From Veillonella dispar (GTDB taxonomy: Bacteria > Bacillota > Negativicutes > Veillonellales > Veillonellaceae): 64,000 bases of DNA. The stretch lies in NCBI RefSeq assembly GCF_900637515.1, contig NZ_LR134375.1, positions 1,137,952 through 1,201,951 on the forward strand, read 5' to 3'. The position numbers were made by a program, and so were the translations under genes. Under the pieces are notes generated by a model, which was not told the origin of the DNA, made no database searches, and saw only the letters and a program-made list of their open reading frames with translations. Shown here piece by piece: positions 9,400 through 18,572 of the stretch. How positions within the stretch are numbered: the stretch's first letter is position 1; each line of letters opens with the position of its first letter.

Positions 9400-10125
9400 T
9401 TATTCTCCTCGAACTATGGTACCAATCTCTTCACCTTTAGCGGCTTTAGTAATGTTACCAGGAATGTCCATGCTAAATACAATAATAGGGATATTATTAT
9501 CTTTACATAAAGTTGTGGATGTTGCATCCATAACCTTTAATTCTTTTGTGATGATATCATTATATGTTAACTCATCAAATTTAACGGCATTAGGATTCGT
9601 TTTAGGATCAGAATCATATACACCGTCAGCAAACTTCTTCGCCATCAAAATTGCATCTGCTTCAATTTCAGCAGCGCGCAATGCAGCAGTCGTATCTGTA
9701 GAGAAGTATGGTTTACCAAGGCCTGCACCGAAGATAACGATACGTTTTTTCTCTAAGTGACGAATTGCACGACGACGAATATAAGGTTCTGCAATTTCTT
9801 GCATTTCGATAGCAGTTTGAACACGAGTGTCTACGCCTGCTTGTTCTAATGCATCTTGCAATGCTAAGGAGTTCATTACTGTTGCTAGCATACCCATATA
9901 GTCAGCAGTAGCACGATCCATACCTTGGTTACTACCAGCCAACCCTCTCCATAGGTTACCACCACCAACAACAATTGCGATTTCTAAATCAGTGGATTTT
10001 GCTAAAGCTGCAATCTCTTGAGCAAATTCTTCAACAACATCAGGGTTAATACCAAAACCTTGGTCACCTGCTAATGCTTCACCACTTAACTTCAAAACAA
10101 TACGTTGAAAGTTTCTCTTTGCCAT
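9400..10125 (-). CDS. pyrH: UMP kinase
   Basis: A 241-residue bacterial UMP kinase of the amino-acid-kinase fold, converting UMP to UDP and regulated allosterically by GTP and UTP in characterised homologues. The signature features are LKLSGEAL near residue 12, [10 protein letters not shown] near 52 and the hexamer-interface region [18 protein letters not shown] near 77-94. A hairpin between tsf and pyrH (10147-10178) suggests that only part of the rpsB-tsf transcript continues into this gene. Confidence 0.98.
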   Translation of the reverse strand: MAKRNFQRIVLKLSGEALAGDQGFGINPDVVEEFAQEIAALAKSTDLEIAIVVGGGNLWRGLAGSNQGMDRATADYMGMLATVMNSLALQDALEQAGVDTRVQTAIEMQEIAEPYIRRRAIRHLEKKRIVIFGAGLGKPYFSTDTTAALRAAEIEADAILMAKKFADGVYDSDPKTNPNAVKFDELTYNDIITKELKVMDATSTTLCKDNNIPIIVFSMDIPGNITKAAKGEEIGTIVRGE

Positions 10126-10146
10126 GTTTTTACTCCTCTATTGCAA

Positions 10147-10178
10147 AATAAGAGAACACTGTACGGTGTTCTCTTATT
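10147..10178 (-). terminator. terminator or attenuator between tsf and pyrH
   Basis: A perfect 13-base-pair stem (10147-10159 with 10166-10178) with a six-base loop is followed on the minus strand by TTTTGC. The U-tract is short, so partial read-through into pyrH-frr is likely. That would fit much higher expression of rpsB-tsf than of the downstream genes. Confidence 0.7.
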
Positions 10179-10187
10179 GTTTCTTAA

Positions 10188-10868
10188 CTATTTACCAACA
10201 GATGCCATTACTTCAGCTACGAAGTCATCTTGGCGTTTTTCAATGCCTTCACCTAAACCGTAGCGAACAAAACGACGTACGTTGATGTTTTCACCGATTT
10301 TTGCAATACTTTCATTAATTACATCAGTAACAGTTTTGTCACTATCTTTAATGAATACTTGTTCTAATAGGCAGTTTTCTTTATAGAATTTTTCAATACG
10401 ACCAGCAACCATTTTTTCCAAAACAGCTTCAGGTTTTGGTTTACGGCCAGCTTTAACGTCTTCTTCAGCTTCTACTTTAGCTTGTTCCAACAATACTTGT
10501 TTTTCGTGTTCGATTACTTCAGCAGGAACTTCTTCACGGTTCAAGTATGTAGGGTTTACAGCTGCGATTTGCATAGCGATATCGCGTGCCAAGTTTTGGA
10601 AATCATCAGTTTTAGCAACGAAGTCAGTTTCGCAGTTAACTTCTACCAATACACCGATACGACCACCAGCGTGGATGTAAGATTGTACTACACCTTCAGC
10701 TGCGATACGACCAGCTTTTTTAGCTGCAGCAGCCAAACCTTTTTCACGAAGAAGGTCAACCGCTTTTTCGATATTACCGTCAGTTTCAACCAATGCTTTT
10801 TTAGCGTCCATCATACCTGCGCCAGTCATGTCGCGCAATTCTTTTACCAAAGCAGCAGTAATTGCCAT
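10188..10868 (-). CDS. tsf: translation elongation factor Ts
   Basis: A 226-residue EF-Ts, the nucleotide exchange factor for EF-Tu. The N-terminal UBA-like domain ([21 protein letters not shown]) and the [11 protein letters not shown] exchange motif near residues 80-90 are clear. It is shorter than the 283-residue E. coli protein because it lacks much of the second core subdomain. Short forms of about 200-220 residues are common in several phyla, so this is a family variant and not a truncation. It follows rpsB across a 115-base gap that holds a hairpin. Confidence 0.97.
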   Translation of the reverse strand: MAITAALVKELRDMTGAGMMDAKKALVETDGNIEKAVDLLREKGLAAAAKKAGRIAAEGVVQSYIHAGGRIGVLVEVNCETDFVAKTDDFQNLARDIAMQIAAVNPTYLNREEVPAEVIEHEKQVLLEQAKVEAEEDVKAGRKPKPEAVLEKMVAGRIEKFYKENCLLEQVFIKDSDKTVTDVINESIAKIGENINVRRFVRYGLGEGIEKRQDDFVAEVMASVGK

Positions 10869-10889
10869 TATTTTGTTCCTCCTAGTACT

Positions 10890-10922
10890 AATTAAGGTAA
10901 GGATATAGTCCTTACCCTAATT
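10890..10922 (-). other. hairpin in the rpsB-tsf intergenic region
   Basis: GGTAAGGA (10896-10903) pairs with TCCTTACC (10909-10916) around a five-base loop, extended outward by A/T pairs with one mismatch. No T-run follows on the minus strand, so it is unlikely to be a simple terminator. It may be an RNA processing or stability stem, or part of a protein-binding site. Confidence 0.5.
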
Positions 10923-10983
10923 ATATATGTTATAGATTTATCTTTCAAATGCTAATCAGAAATGATTAAGTAGCTTAACAGAA

Positions 10984-11697
10984 TTATTCTGCAGCTTCAG
11001 CACCGTCTAAAGATTCGCCTTGACGACCTTCAAGAACAGCGTCTGCCATTTTACCAGCCAACAATTTTACAGCGCGGATAGCGTCATCATTTGCTGGGAT
11101 TGGGAATTCTACTTCATCAGGATCGCAGTTAGTGTCAACTGTTGCAACAACTGGAATACCCAATTTTTTAGCTTCTGCAATAGCGATTTTTTCTTTTTTA
11201 GGATCAACTACGAAAAGAGCACCTGGCATTTTAGGCATATCTTTGATACCGCCAAGATATTTTTCCAATTTTTCCATTTCATGACGAAGACCGATAACTT
11301 CTTTTTTAGGCAATACTTCGAAAGTACCATCTTCTGCCATAGCTTCCAATTGTTTTAAACGTTTAATACGAGTTTCAATTGTTTTGAAGTTAGTCAACAT
11401 ACCGCCCAACCAACGTTCGTTAACGAAGAACATGTTAGCACGGATAGCTTCTTCTTTAATAGCTTCTTGAGCTTGTTTTTTAGTACCTACGAACAAGATT
11501 ACTTCGCCTTGGGAAGCAACTTCACGCAAGAAATTGTAAGCTTCTTCTACTTTTTTAACTGTTTTGGACAAGTCAATGATATAAATACCATTGCGTTCAG
11601 TGAAGATGAATTTCGCCATTTTAGGGTTCCATCTTCTAGTCTGATGACCAAAGTGTACACCAGCCTCTAATAATTGTTTCATTGATACTACTGCCAT
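10984..11697 (-). CDS. rpsB: 30S ribosomal protein S2
   Basis: A 237-residue S2, needed for S1 docking and mRNA binding on the small subunit. It has the opening [22 protein letters not shown] and the later signature ending [15 protein letters not shown]. Length is normal. The gene has its own sigma-70-type promoter and a roughly 100-nucleotide structured leader (11700-11797), and begins the rpsB-tsf-pyrH-frr-... unit. Confidence 0.98.
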   Translation of the reverse strand: MAVVSMKQLLEAGVHFGHQTRRWNPKMAKFIFTERNGIYIIDLSKTVKKVEEAYNFLREVASQGEVILFVGTKKQAQEAIKEEAIRANMFFVNERWLGGMLTNFKTIETRIKRLKQLEAMAEDGTFEVLPKKEVIGLRHEMEKLEKYLGGIKDMPKMPGALFVVDPKKEKIAIAEAKKLGIPVVATVDTNCDPDEVEFPIPANDDAIRAVKLLAGKMADAVLEGRQGESLDGAEAAE

Positions 11698-11699
11698 TG

Positions 11700-11797
11700 T
11701 GGCACCTCCTGTTAATTAACCTCCGCCGCTTCATCCTTCGGGTCACCCAAAATTAGGCACAGTACCGAAGTCCACCGACGTGCATATTTTTCATACC
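11700..11797 (-). promoter_or_regulatory. structured 5' leader of rpsB, candidate autoregulatory RNA
   Basis: Between the predicted transcription start and the AGGAGG ribosome binding site the minus strand can fold into several helices: GCAC with GUGC, CUUCGG with a downstream CCGAAG, and a small GGGUGACCC hairpin. The CUUCGG/CCGAAG helix bridges from inside the first stem-loop to a position past it, suggesting a pseudoknot. Several r-protein operons carry such leaders for feedback by their own product. I do not match this one to a named family, so autoregulation by S2 is inference. Confidence 0.4.
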
Positions 11798-11802
11798 CAG
11801 TA

Positions 11803-11831
11803 ATTTTACCAAAAAATTATTCTAAAAGCAA
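11803..11831 (-). promoter_or_regulatory. sigma-70-type promoter of rpsB
   Basis: TTGCTT (11826-11831) and TAAAAT (11803-11808) are separated by 17 bases on the minus strand. The -35 box abuts the rpe terminator stem. It would start transcription about 100 bases before the rpsB ATG. Confidence 0.65.
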
Positions 11832-11833
11832 GC

Positions 11834-11870
11834 AAGGAGTGAGGATTTATTTAAGAAAACCTCACTCCTT
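11834..11870 (-). terminator. terminator after rpe
   Basis: AAGGAGTGAGG (11834-11844) pairs with CCTCACTCCTT (11860-11870), an 11-base-pair stem with a 15-base loop. On the minus strand it is followed only by a loose GCTTGCTTTTAG, so termination may be incomplete. The rest of the 11871-11980 gap is A/T-rich and shows nothing else. Confidence 0.55.
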
Positions 11871-11980
11871 ATGTTTGATTATAAAATTATTTTTCTAGAA
11901 GCTATTATTTCCAAACATAGTACTGTTTAGATACTACACATAATATTAAGATAGTAAACTCAAAATAACAATTATTATAA

Positions 11981-12631
11981 CTAGTTATTTCGAATGGCCG
12001 CAATCATTTGTGCTCGATCATCAGCGCCAAACACAGCGGAACCTGCAACTAGAATTGTAGCACCTGCTCGTTTAATAGGTACACAAGTAATATCATTAAT
12101 ACCGCCATCTACTTCAATAACTGCAGTTGTGTTGTCCACTTCTTCTAATAGCATTTTAGCTTGTTTAACTTTTTTAATAGCGTTTGGAATAAAGGATTGA
12201 CCACCAAAGCCAGGATTTACGGACATAATTAAGATCATATCAAGATCAGCTGCTACATCCTCCAATAAAGATACTGGTGTACCTGGATTAAGTGATACCC
12301 CTGCTTTCATACCACATTGTTTGATATGTTGAATCAATCGATGCATATGAGGCACTGTTTCTTGATGGAATGTAAAATACTCTACACCAATCTTTGCAAA
12401 CTCTTCTACGTAATCACCAGGATTAGTAACCATTAAATGAACATCAAATGGTAGTTGTGTATAAGGACGGATTGCTTTTACTATAGGTGCACCAAAGGTT
12501 AAGTTTGGTACAAAATGACCATCCATAATATCAATATGCAATAAGTCCGCTCCGGCTAATTCAATGGATTTTATTTCTTCACTTAATGTTGCAAAATTTG
12601 CAGAGAGCATAGATGGTGCAATTTTAATCAT
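11981..12631 (-). CDS. rpe: ribulose-phosphate 3-epimerase
   Basis: A 216-residue TIM-barrel enzyme interconverting ribulose 5-phosphate and xylulose 5-phosphate in the pentose phosphate pathway. The motifs are APSMLSANF at the start, DIMDGHFVPNLTFG near residues 34-47, VNPGFGGQ near 140 and VDGGIN near 174. Metal and acid-base residues lie in these. It follows rsgA by 1 base. Together with the split transketolase at 60697-62465 it serves the non-oxidative pentose phosphate branch. Confidence 0.97.
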   Translation of the reverse strand: MIKIAPSMLSANFATLSEEIKSIELAGADLLHIDIMDGHFVPNLTFGAPIVKAIRPYTQLPFDVHLMVTNPGDYVEEFAKIGVEYFTFHQETVPHMHRLIQHIKQCGMKAGVSLNPGTPVSLLEDVAADLDMILIMSVNPGFGGQSFIPNAIKKVKQAKMLLEEVDNTTAVIEVDGGINDITCVPIKRAGATILVAGSAVFGADDRAQMIAAIRNN

Positions 12632-12632
12632 T

Positions 12633-13496
12633 TTAAAACCTCTTTCGTTGACTTTCTATGTCATTACGTATAGACATATATGCATCATATCGTCCTTGAT
12701 GAATATGGCCAGCCTCTAAAGCATCTTTTATGCCACAAATAGGTTCATGTTCATGATAACAAGGATTAAATTTACATGTATCAACATAATCACTAAATTC
12801 AGGGAATAACGTAGGTAACCGTTCTAATGATACATCATTGAACTCAATGGCGCTAAAGCCTGGTGTATCCATGATAAAGGAATTTGAATCCAAACTATAT
12901 AAGGAAGCATGACGAGTAGTATGTTTACCACGCTTAATTTTGTCACTAACCTCTCCCGTTTGGAATGCAAACTTAGGGTCCACTGCATTTAATAAACTAC
13001 TTTTACCAACACCAGAAGGACCTGCAAATGCAGTTACCTTATGTTCTAAGACATGACGTAAGTCATCAATACCAGTCATATTATATGTTGATGTCATCAA
13101 TACTTCATAGCCGATAGATTGATAAAGTTTTACCATATCTTCCGTATCTGAATCCATCAAATCACATTTGTTGATACATAATACAATAGGAATATCTGCA
13201 TGCTCAATCATAACCAGCATTTTATTGAGCAATAACTCATTAATATCTGGCTCATGGGCAGCTACCACCAATACAACTTGGTCAATATTGGCTACCGCAG
13301 GTCTTACCATAGCATTATGACGATCATGGATGGACTCAACGAATCCATCCTCTGAAATCGTAACACGGTCACCAACAAGTAAACTGTAGCGACCTTTCTT
13401 TAATCTGCCTCGAACTTTACATTCATGAACAGTACCGCTATCGTCTTGTACGTAAAAGTAACCATTCATATTTTTGACAACAATGCCTGTAATCAT
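12633..13496 (-). CDS. rsgA: small-subunit biogenesis GTPase RsgA (circularly permuted)
   Basis: A 287-residue YloQ/RsgA GTPase that helps late maturation of the 30S subunit. The G motifs are in the permuted order typical of the family: NKCD (G4) at residues 109-112 precedes the P-loop GPSGVGKS at 159-166 and DTPGF (G3). An N-terminal OB fold and a C-terminal zinc motif (CKFNPCYHEHEPICG) flank the GTPase domain. It lies 8 bases after prkC, the same order as prpC-prkC-rsgA-rpe in Bacillus. Confidence 0.97.
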   Translation of the reverse strand: MITGIVVKNMNGYFYVQDDSGTVHECKVRGRLKKGRYSLLVGDRVTISEDGFVESIHDRHNAMVRPAVANIDQVVLVVAAHEPDINELLLNKMLVMIEHADIPIVLCINKCDLMDSDTEDMVKLYQSIGYEVLMTSTYNMTGIDDLRHVLEHKVTAFAGPSGVGKSSLLNAVDPKFAFQTGEVSDKIKRGKHTTRHASLYSLDSNSFIMDTPGFSAIEFNDVSLERLPTLFPEFSDYVDTCKFNPCYHEHEPICGIKDALEAGHIHQGRYDAYMSIRNDIESQRKRF

Positions 13497-13504
13497 AATT
13501 CCCC

Positions 13505-15439
13505 TTATAATGCTGTTTCTTGTACTAATGCACCATTGAGATAAACCTCAATACGTACATTACCTACACCAGACACTTTTTTAACGATACGATCACCAGG
13601 TTTATTTGTATCATCATAAATAACAGCAGAACCTTCATCATCCTTTACAACAATTTTAAGTTCTTGATTTTTAGACCCCGCTGGAACTGTAATATCTACA
13701 GTACCAGTTGTTTTATTACTGCTACTATCCGACTTTTTATCAGATTTCTTTTTATCATCTTTATATTCAGTCGTTAAGTTTACCGTAGATCCTTCATCAA
13801 TTTCATCGCCAGCTTTAATGCTTTGCTCAGTTACAATAGATTTTTCTTCTACTGAACCAGCTACTTGATTAACGCCAAGATGAGCATTGCTCAATGTATC
13901 TCGCGCATCTTTTAAGGTCATACCAATAACATTTGGCATTTGAATCTTTTTAGCTTTTGCTTTATTTACAACGAGATCAATTGTAGTGCCTTTAGAAACT
14001 TTAGAATCACCAGATGGACTTTGAGCAATAATAACGCCATCAGGTTTATTATCAACAGATTGTTGAGTTACTTTACCCACAACTAAACCTACATCTTTGA
14101 GACGTTGTCGTGCTTGTTCTACAGTTAAACCGGATAAGTCTGGTACTGTAATATCACCAACACCTTTAGAAACGACAAGGTGTATTGTTCGCTGTTCTTT
14201 AACCTTTTCCCCAGCCCCTGGAGTCTGAGAAATAACTTGACCTGCTGGTACATCAGGGTTTGTAACTTCACTTGTAGATACGCGCAAATGTTTATCTTCT
14301 AAAATATTTTTAGCTACAGATACTTGCTTACCTACAACATTAGGTACATCCACTGTTGTATTGCTCCAGAAGTTACCATAACTCAAGAAGGCACCTAAGA
14401 ATGCTACTAAGAAAATAACAGCAGCACCTAGAACAATATATTTTTGTGGAATCGATGCTATTTTGCTTAACATACTCTTCTTTTTACCCTCATCTTTTTG
14501 CTCTTCTTCAATGGTGCTGAAATCCTCCATAGCTTCAGGATCGACAGCTGGAATCATTTGCGTAGCAAAATCATATGGTTCATGACGTTGTGTTTTTCCC
14601 ATTGTAAATCCTTGGGACAATCGTAAATCACTAATCATATCAGAAATAGAATCAAAACGATCCGCAGGATTTTTAGATAGAGCCTTCATCACAACTGCTT
14701 CTAAAAGCGGTGGAATGGACGGATTATATCGGGTTGGAGGAGCTACTTTTTCACGCACATGTTTTAATGCTACTGCGATTGGTGTTTCCCCTTCAAAAGG
14801 AACCCTTCCAGTAAGCATTTCATATAAAACTACCCCTAAAGAGTAAATATCAGTATTTCCATCCACAGGTTTACCACTAGCTTGTTCTGGTGATAAATAA
14901 TGGGCTGACCCTAAAATAGAGTTCGTATACATCACGGTATTGGTAGCATTCATGGCTCGAGCGATACCAAAGTCAGTAACTTTTACACGACCAGTACGAG
15001 TGATAATAACATTATGTGGTTTAATATCACAATGTACTATTCCCATTGTATGTGCGTGCTCTAAGCCCTCAGCAATAGCAATTGTGAACTTAACAGCCTC
15101 ATCTATGGATAGTCTGCCATGACGAGTAATGTATTCTTTTAATGTTTCACCATCTACATATTCCATAATGATATAGTGTAAGTCTTGATCAAACCCTACA
15201 TCATACATGTTTACAATATTAGGATGATTTAGTTTGCCTGCCGCTTGTGCTTCTCGTTTAAAACGCGTAACAAACTCATCATCATTGGCAAAGTTAGCAT
15301 GCAATACTTTAATTGCTACTTGTCTACCTAGTAAGGTATCTTCTCCAAGGTATACGTCTGCCATTCCGCCAACGCCAATTTTATCAACTATTCGGTAGCG
15401 GTTATCTAGAAGTAAACCTTTTATATTCATAGTACTCAT
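13505..15439 (-). CDS. prkC: membrane Ser/Thr protein kinase with three PASTA repeats
   Basis: A 644-residue PrkC/PknB-type kinase that senses cell-wall fragments or lipid II outside the membrane and phosphorylates proteins inside. The glycine loop GVGGMADV is at residues 22-29, Lys44 in VAIK, the catalytic loop HCDIKPHN at 136-143 and DFG at 156-158. The usual HRD is HCD here. A single membrane segment (about 334-353) is followed by three PASTA repeats, a Lys/Ser-rich linker and a short C-terminal domain of unknown type. GGAG five bases upstream supports the first ATG. The partner phosphatase gene is immediately upstream. Confidence 0.95.
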   Translation of the reverse strand: MSTMNIKGLLLDNRYRIVDKIGVGGMADVYLGEDTLLGRQVAIKVLHANFANDDEFVTRFKREAQAAGKLNHPNIVNMYDVGFDQDLHYIIMEYVDGETLKEYITRHGRLSIDEAVKFTIAIAEGLEHAHTMGIVHCDIKPHNVIITRTGRVKVTDFGIARAMNATNTVMYTNSILGSAHYLSPEQASGKPVDGNTDIYSLGVVLYEMLTGRVPFEGETPIAVALKHVREKVAPPTRYNPSIPPLLEAVVMKALSKNPADRFDSISDMISDLRLSQGFTMGKTQRHEPYDFATQMIPAVDPEAMEDFSTIEEEQKDEGKKKSMLSKIASIPQKYIVLGAAVIFLVAFLGAFLSYGNFWSNTTVDVPNVVGKQVSVAKNILEDKHLRVSTSEVTNPDVPAGQVISQTPGAGEKVKEQRTIHLVVSKGVGDITVPDLSGLTVEQARQRLKDVGLVVGKVTQQSVDNKPDGVIIAQSPSGDSKVSKGTTIDLVVNKAKAKKIQMPNVIGMTLKDARDTLSNAHLGVNQVAGSVEEKSIVTEQSIKAGDEIDEGSTVNLTTEYKDDKKKSDKKSDSSSNKTTGTVDITVPAGSKNQELKIVVKDDEGSAVIYDDTNKPGDRIVKKVSGVGNVRIEVYLNGALVQETAL

Positions 15440-15457
15440 TATTTCTCCATTTCTAGA

Positions 15458-16159
15458 TTAGATTGTTCCCACCACAATGGTCACATTATCTCCTGCTCCG
15501 ACATCATATACGGATTCCATTAATGACTCTATAACTTTCATATCATCATCAGTAGATTGTAAAGCACTAGCAATTACATCATCTGATACATATCCGCATA
15601 GTCCATCAGTGCAAAGTAAAATACGATCACCTGGAAGAATGGATTCTACACCACTATCTACCTCTAAAGTATTATCAACACCGACTGCACGGGTTAATAA
15701 GTTTCTTTGAGGATGATTTAGCATTTCATCCTTTGTAATCTCTCCAGCAGCTAATAATTCTTGTACCATAGAATGATCTGTAGTAATTTGTCGTAAAAGA
15801 CCATCTCTATATACATACAAACGACTATCACCAACACTTGCCCAGTATAATTGGTTACCATTAATAGCTGTAACAACAGCAGTAGTACCCATACCAGCAA
15901 GACGTTCTTCATGAGCTACGCGATTGGCTATACGTTCATTTGCATGAATAATGGCATCGCATAAGTCTTGTTGACCAACCGTTTGAAGGGAGGCCAAATA
16001 TTCTTTTATTTCATCAACAGCATAGGTACTAGCGATTTCACCACCACTATAGCCACCCATGCCATCAGTGACAGCACAAATAGGACCGTCTATAAAAAAT
16101 CGATCTTCATTGCGCTGACGCACAAGTCCAATTTTACTTAAACCAACAAAATTATTCAT
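15458..16159 (-). CDS. prpC: PP2C-type Ser/Thr protein phosphatase
   Basis: A 233-residue PPM-family phosphatase that reverses phosphorylation by the neighbouring kinase. Metal-binding motifs are visible: RNEDRF near residues 16-21, VTDGMGGYSGGE near 30-41, GMGTT near 86-90, and the C-terminal GDNVTIVV. Length matches Bacillus PrpC. Its start overlaps the end of rlmN by 8 bases and it is followed by the kinase gene after 18 bases, so the pair is coexpressed. Confidence 0.95.
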   Translation of the reverse strand: MNNFVGLSKIGLVRQRNEDRFFIDGPICAVTDGMGGYSGGEIASTYAVDEIKEYLASLQTVGQQDLCDAIIHANERIANRVAHEERLAGMGTTAVVTAINGNQLYWASVGDSRLYVYRDGLLRQITTDHSMVQELLAAGEITKDEMLNHPQRNLLTRAVGVDNTLEVDSGVESILPGDRILLCTDGLCGYVSDDVIASALQSTDDDMKVIESLMESVYDVGAGDNVTIVVGTI

Positions 16160-17198
16160 GATTCTCCTTTTTCCGACCGTGAGCTGCTTTTAGCTGCCCA
16201 CATGCGGCTTGGATTGCATCGCCCATCTCTTTACGTACCGTTACAGATACGCCATAGGAAGCAACGATGTCTTTAAATGTATTCATATTCGTAATAGATG
16301 GTTTATATAATTCAATATGTTCATTGCCATTAACAGGAATTAAATTAACATGGCAATTTGGGAAATCCTTACAGATTTCTCCCAAAGCATGAGCCTCCTC
16401 CATAGATGCGTTTATAGAATCTATAAGGATATACTCAAAGGTAATACGACGTTGAGTCGTATCATAATAATATTTTACCGCATCTAAGACTTCCGTCAAT
16501 TCATAACGAGCCCCAACAGGCATAATACTACGACGCACTTCATTATTTGTAGCATGTAATGAGAGTGCTAATGTTATAGGCAATCCTTCATCAGCTAGCT
16601 TATAGATGTTAGGAACCCATCCACAGGTAGAAATCGTCATCTTACGATAACTAATATTACAAATTACAGGATCGTGTAACAGTTGTAAAGCTTGTAACAC
16701 ATTATCATAGTTTTGTAACGGCTCACCTGCGCCCATAACGACAACAGAATGAATTTGCTCTTTAGTAAGAGCCCCGAAGATAACAACTTGACCTATGATT
16801 TCAGCCGCTGTCAAATCACGGTACAAACCGCCTTGTGTAGAAGCACAGAATACACATCCCATAGCACAGCCTACTTGGGATGAAACACATACGGAATAAC
16901 CATAGTGTTGTTCCATTAGAACGGCTTCTACTCGGCTTTGATCTATCATTTCAACGAGTATTTTACGAGTCTTCCCATCTGGAGAAACAGACTCTGTAAT
17001 TAATGTAGGTAAAGAAATAATACAGTTATCACTTAACCATTGACGCAATTCTTTTGGAAATTGTGTCATGTCTTGAAAATCAAACACATATCTATGATAG
17101 ATATAGTCGATTAACTGTTTCGCTCGAAACTTTTGTATATTATGGGTCTTAAAGATAGATTGTAATTCTTCTAAAGACTTACCCAATAATTCTATCAT
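16152..17198 (-). CDS. rlmN: 23S rRNA A2503 / tRNA A37 C2-methyltransferase
   Basis: A 348-residue radical SAM methyltransferase modifying A2503 of 23S rRNA and A37 of some tRNAs. The 4Fe-4S cysteines are Cys111, Cys115 and Cys118 in CAMGCVFC, preceded by QVG. The resolving Cys is in AACGQL near the C-terminus. Cfr shares this architecture, but the context (rsmB-rlmN-prpC-prkC) is the housekeeping RlmN locus. Confidence 0.96.
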   Translation of the reverse strand: MIELLGKSLEELQSIFKTHNIQKFRAKQLIDYIYHRYVFDFQDMTQFPKELRQWLSDNCIISLPTLITESVSPDGKTRKILVEMIDQSRVEAVLMEQHYGYSVCVSSQVGCAMGCVFCASTQGGLYRDLTAAEIIGQVVIFGALTKEQIHSVVVMGAGEPLQNYDNVLQALQLLHDPVICNISYRKMTISTCGWVPNIYKLADEGLPITLALSLHATNNEVRRSIMPVGARYELTEVLDAVKYYYDTTQRRITFEYILIDSINASMEEAHALGEICKDFPNCHVNLIPVNGNEHIELYKPSITNMNTFKDIVASYGVSVTVRKEMGDAIQAACGQLKAAHGRKKENHE

Positions 17199-17216
17199 GG
17201 TACTCCATTTCTATTA

Positions 17217-18572
17217 TTATGATATGCGCTTCATACGAGCCATGAAGAATCCATCCATATGATCTCGCGGTGGATATGTTGTAATCATACCATCGGTAGA
17301 TGGTGGTAATCCTTCATAGGATACAGGGTCAATAACAAAGTTCTTATGAGTTGCTAAGAATTTTTCCAATACATCCTCATTTTCACCGCTATTGATCGTA
17401 CATGTAGAATATACTAAATATCCGTTAACTTTGACCATTTCAGCGGCTTTTTCTAATATTTCAAGCTGTAATGGAGGCAATTCAGTAAGTAAGGATTCTG
17501 TTTTTCTCCAACGCATATCTAATTTTTTTTGTAAAATGCCAAGTCCAGAACAGGGTGCGTCAACTAAGACACGATCAAATTGTTCCTTCCAATTATCAGG
17601 TAAATAACGACCATCTTGGAGCTTAGTAGAAACAATAGATACGCCCAATCGCTGAGCATTGTGATTCATAAGATCTAATTTATGATCGTATATATCACAA
17701 CTCATAATGGCGCCTGTATTATTCATAAGACTTGCCATATGCATAGACTTACCACCTGGCGCAGCACAACAATCTAATATGCGCTCTCCTGGCTGCGGAT
17801 CTACTACATGAGCCACTAACATAGATGCTTTATCCATAAAGGTAATGTGCCCATCGATAACAGGTTTTGCTTTTTCTAAATGGCCTTGATGCGCATTAAT
17901 ATAAACTACTTCTGGAATATATGTATCCTGCTCAACGGTCCAACCTAAATCTTGTAATTCTTTTAGGCAATCCTCAATAGATATTTTTATCGTATTGATA
18001 CGTGCCGTCAATCTAGGTTGTTCATTAAACCAAGCGCAAAGATCTATAGTCTTATCCTTACCCATTTCATTCATCCATAAATTAACCAGCCATAATGGTT
18101 GATTATAAATGAAAGAAATTTCTTCAGCCTCAGATTTAGCAAGTTCACCAATAGAAATACTATCACTTTCACGCAAAACGGAACGTAACACTGCATTTAC
18201 AAAACCAGATAAACCTCTAGTTAAGTTTTTAGCCAATTTAACAGATTCATTGACAGCTGCACTTTCAGGTACCTTATCCATATAGATAATTTGGTAAATA
18301 CCTAGTCTAAGAATTTCTACAACCATTGAAGATAATTTCTTGAGAGGTCGTTTTGCAAAGTGAATAATAATGGCATCAAGATAATTTTTTCTACGAATAA
18401 CACCATATACCAACTCAGTAAAAAATCGTCTGTCTAAATCGGATAGATGATATTTCTGTAAATACTCCTGTAACTTGATATTCGCATAAGCACCATTACG
18501 ATTAATATCACTCAAAGCTTTCACTGCGAGCAATCGAATATTTTGTTGTTCATAACTTTTTACTTCAGTCAT
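17217..18572 (-). CDS. rsmB: 16S rRNA (cytosine-967-C5)-methyltransferase
   Basis: A 451-residue RsmB: an N-terminal NusB-like RNA-binding domain (residues about 10-140) followed by a SAM-dependent Rossmann domain. The SAM motif DCCAAPGGKS and the two catalytic Cys motifs, DAPCSG and YSTCT, are present. I prefer ATG at 18572, which has AGGA 8 to 9 bases upstream, over the in-frame TTG at 18587. It overlaps the DUF116 gene by 8 bases. Confidence 0.95.
   Translation of the reverse strand: MTEVKSYEQQNIRLLAVKALSDINRNGAYANIKLQEYLQKYHLSDLDRRFFTELVYGVIRRKNYLDAIIIHFAKRPLKKLSSMVVEILRLGIYQIIYMDKVPESAAVNESVKLAKNLTRGLSGFVNAVLRSVLRESDSISIGELAKSEAEEISFIYNQPLWLVNLWMNEMGKDKTIDLCAWFNEQPRLTARINTIKISIEDCLKELQDLGWTVEQDTYIPEVVYINAHQGHLEKAKPVIDGHITFMDKASMLVAHVVDPQPGERILDCCAAPGGKSMHMASLMNNTGAIMSCDIYDHKLDLMNHNAQRLGVSIVSTKLQDGRYLPDNWKEQFDRVLVDAPCSGLGILQKKLDMRWRKTESLLTELPPLQLEILEKAAEMVKVNGYLVYSTCTINSGENEDVLEKFLATHKNFVIDPVSYEGLPPSTDGMITTYPPRDHMDGFFMARMKRIS

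Noticed and set aside
10188-10868. Short EF-Ts as a truncated gene
   Set aside because: All key motifs are present and EF-Ts of about 200-230 residues is a known natural form.
10482-11670. Plus-strand open frames opposite tsf and rpsB
   Set aside because: Rich in Phe, Cys and Ser, the usual product of reading the antisense of highly biased ribosomal genes; no start signals.
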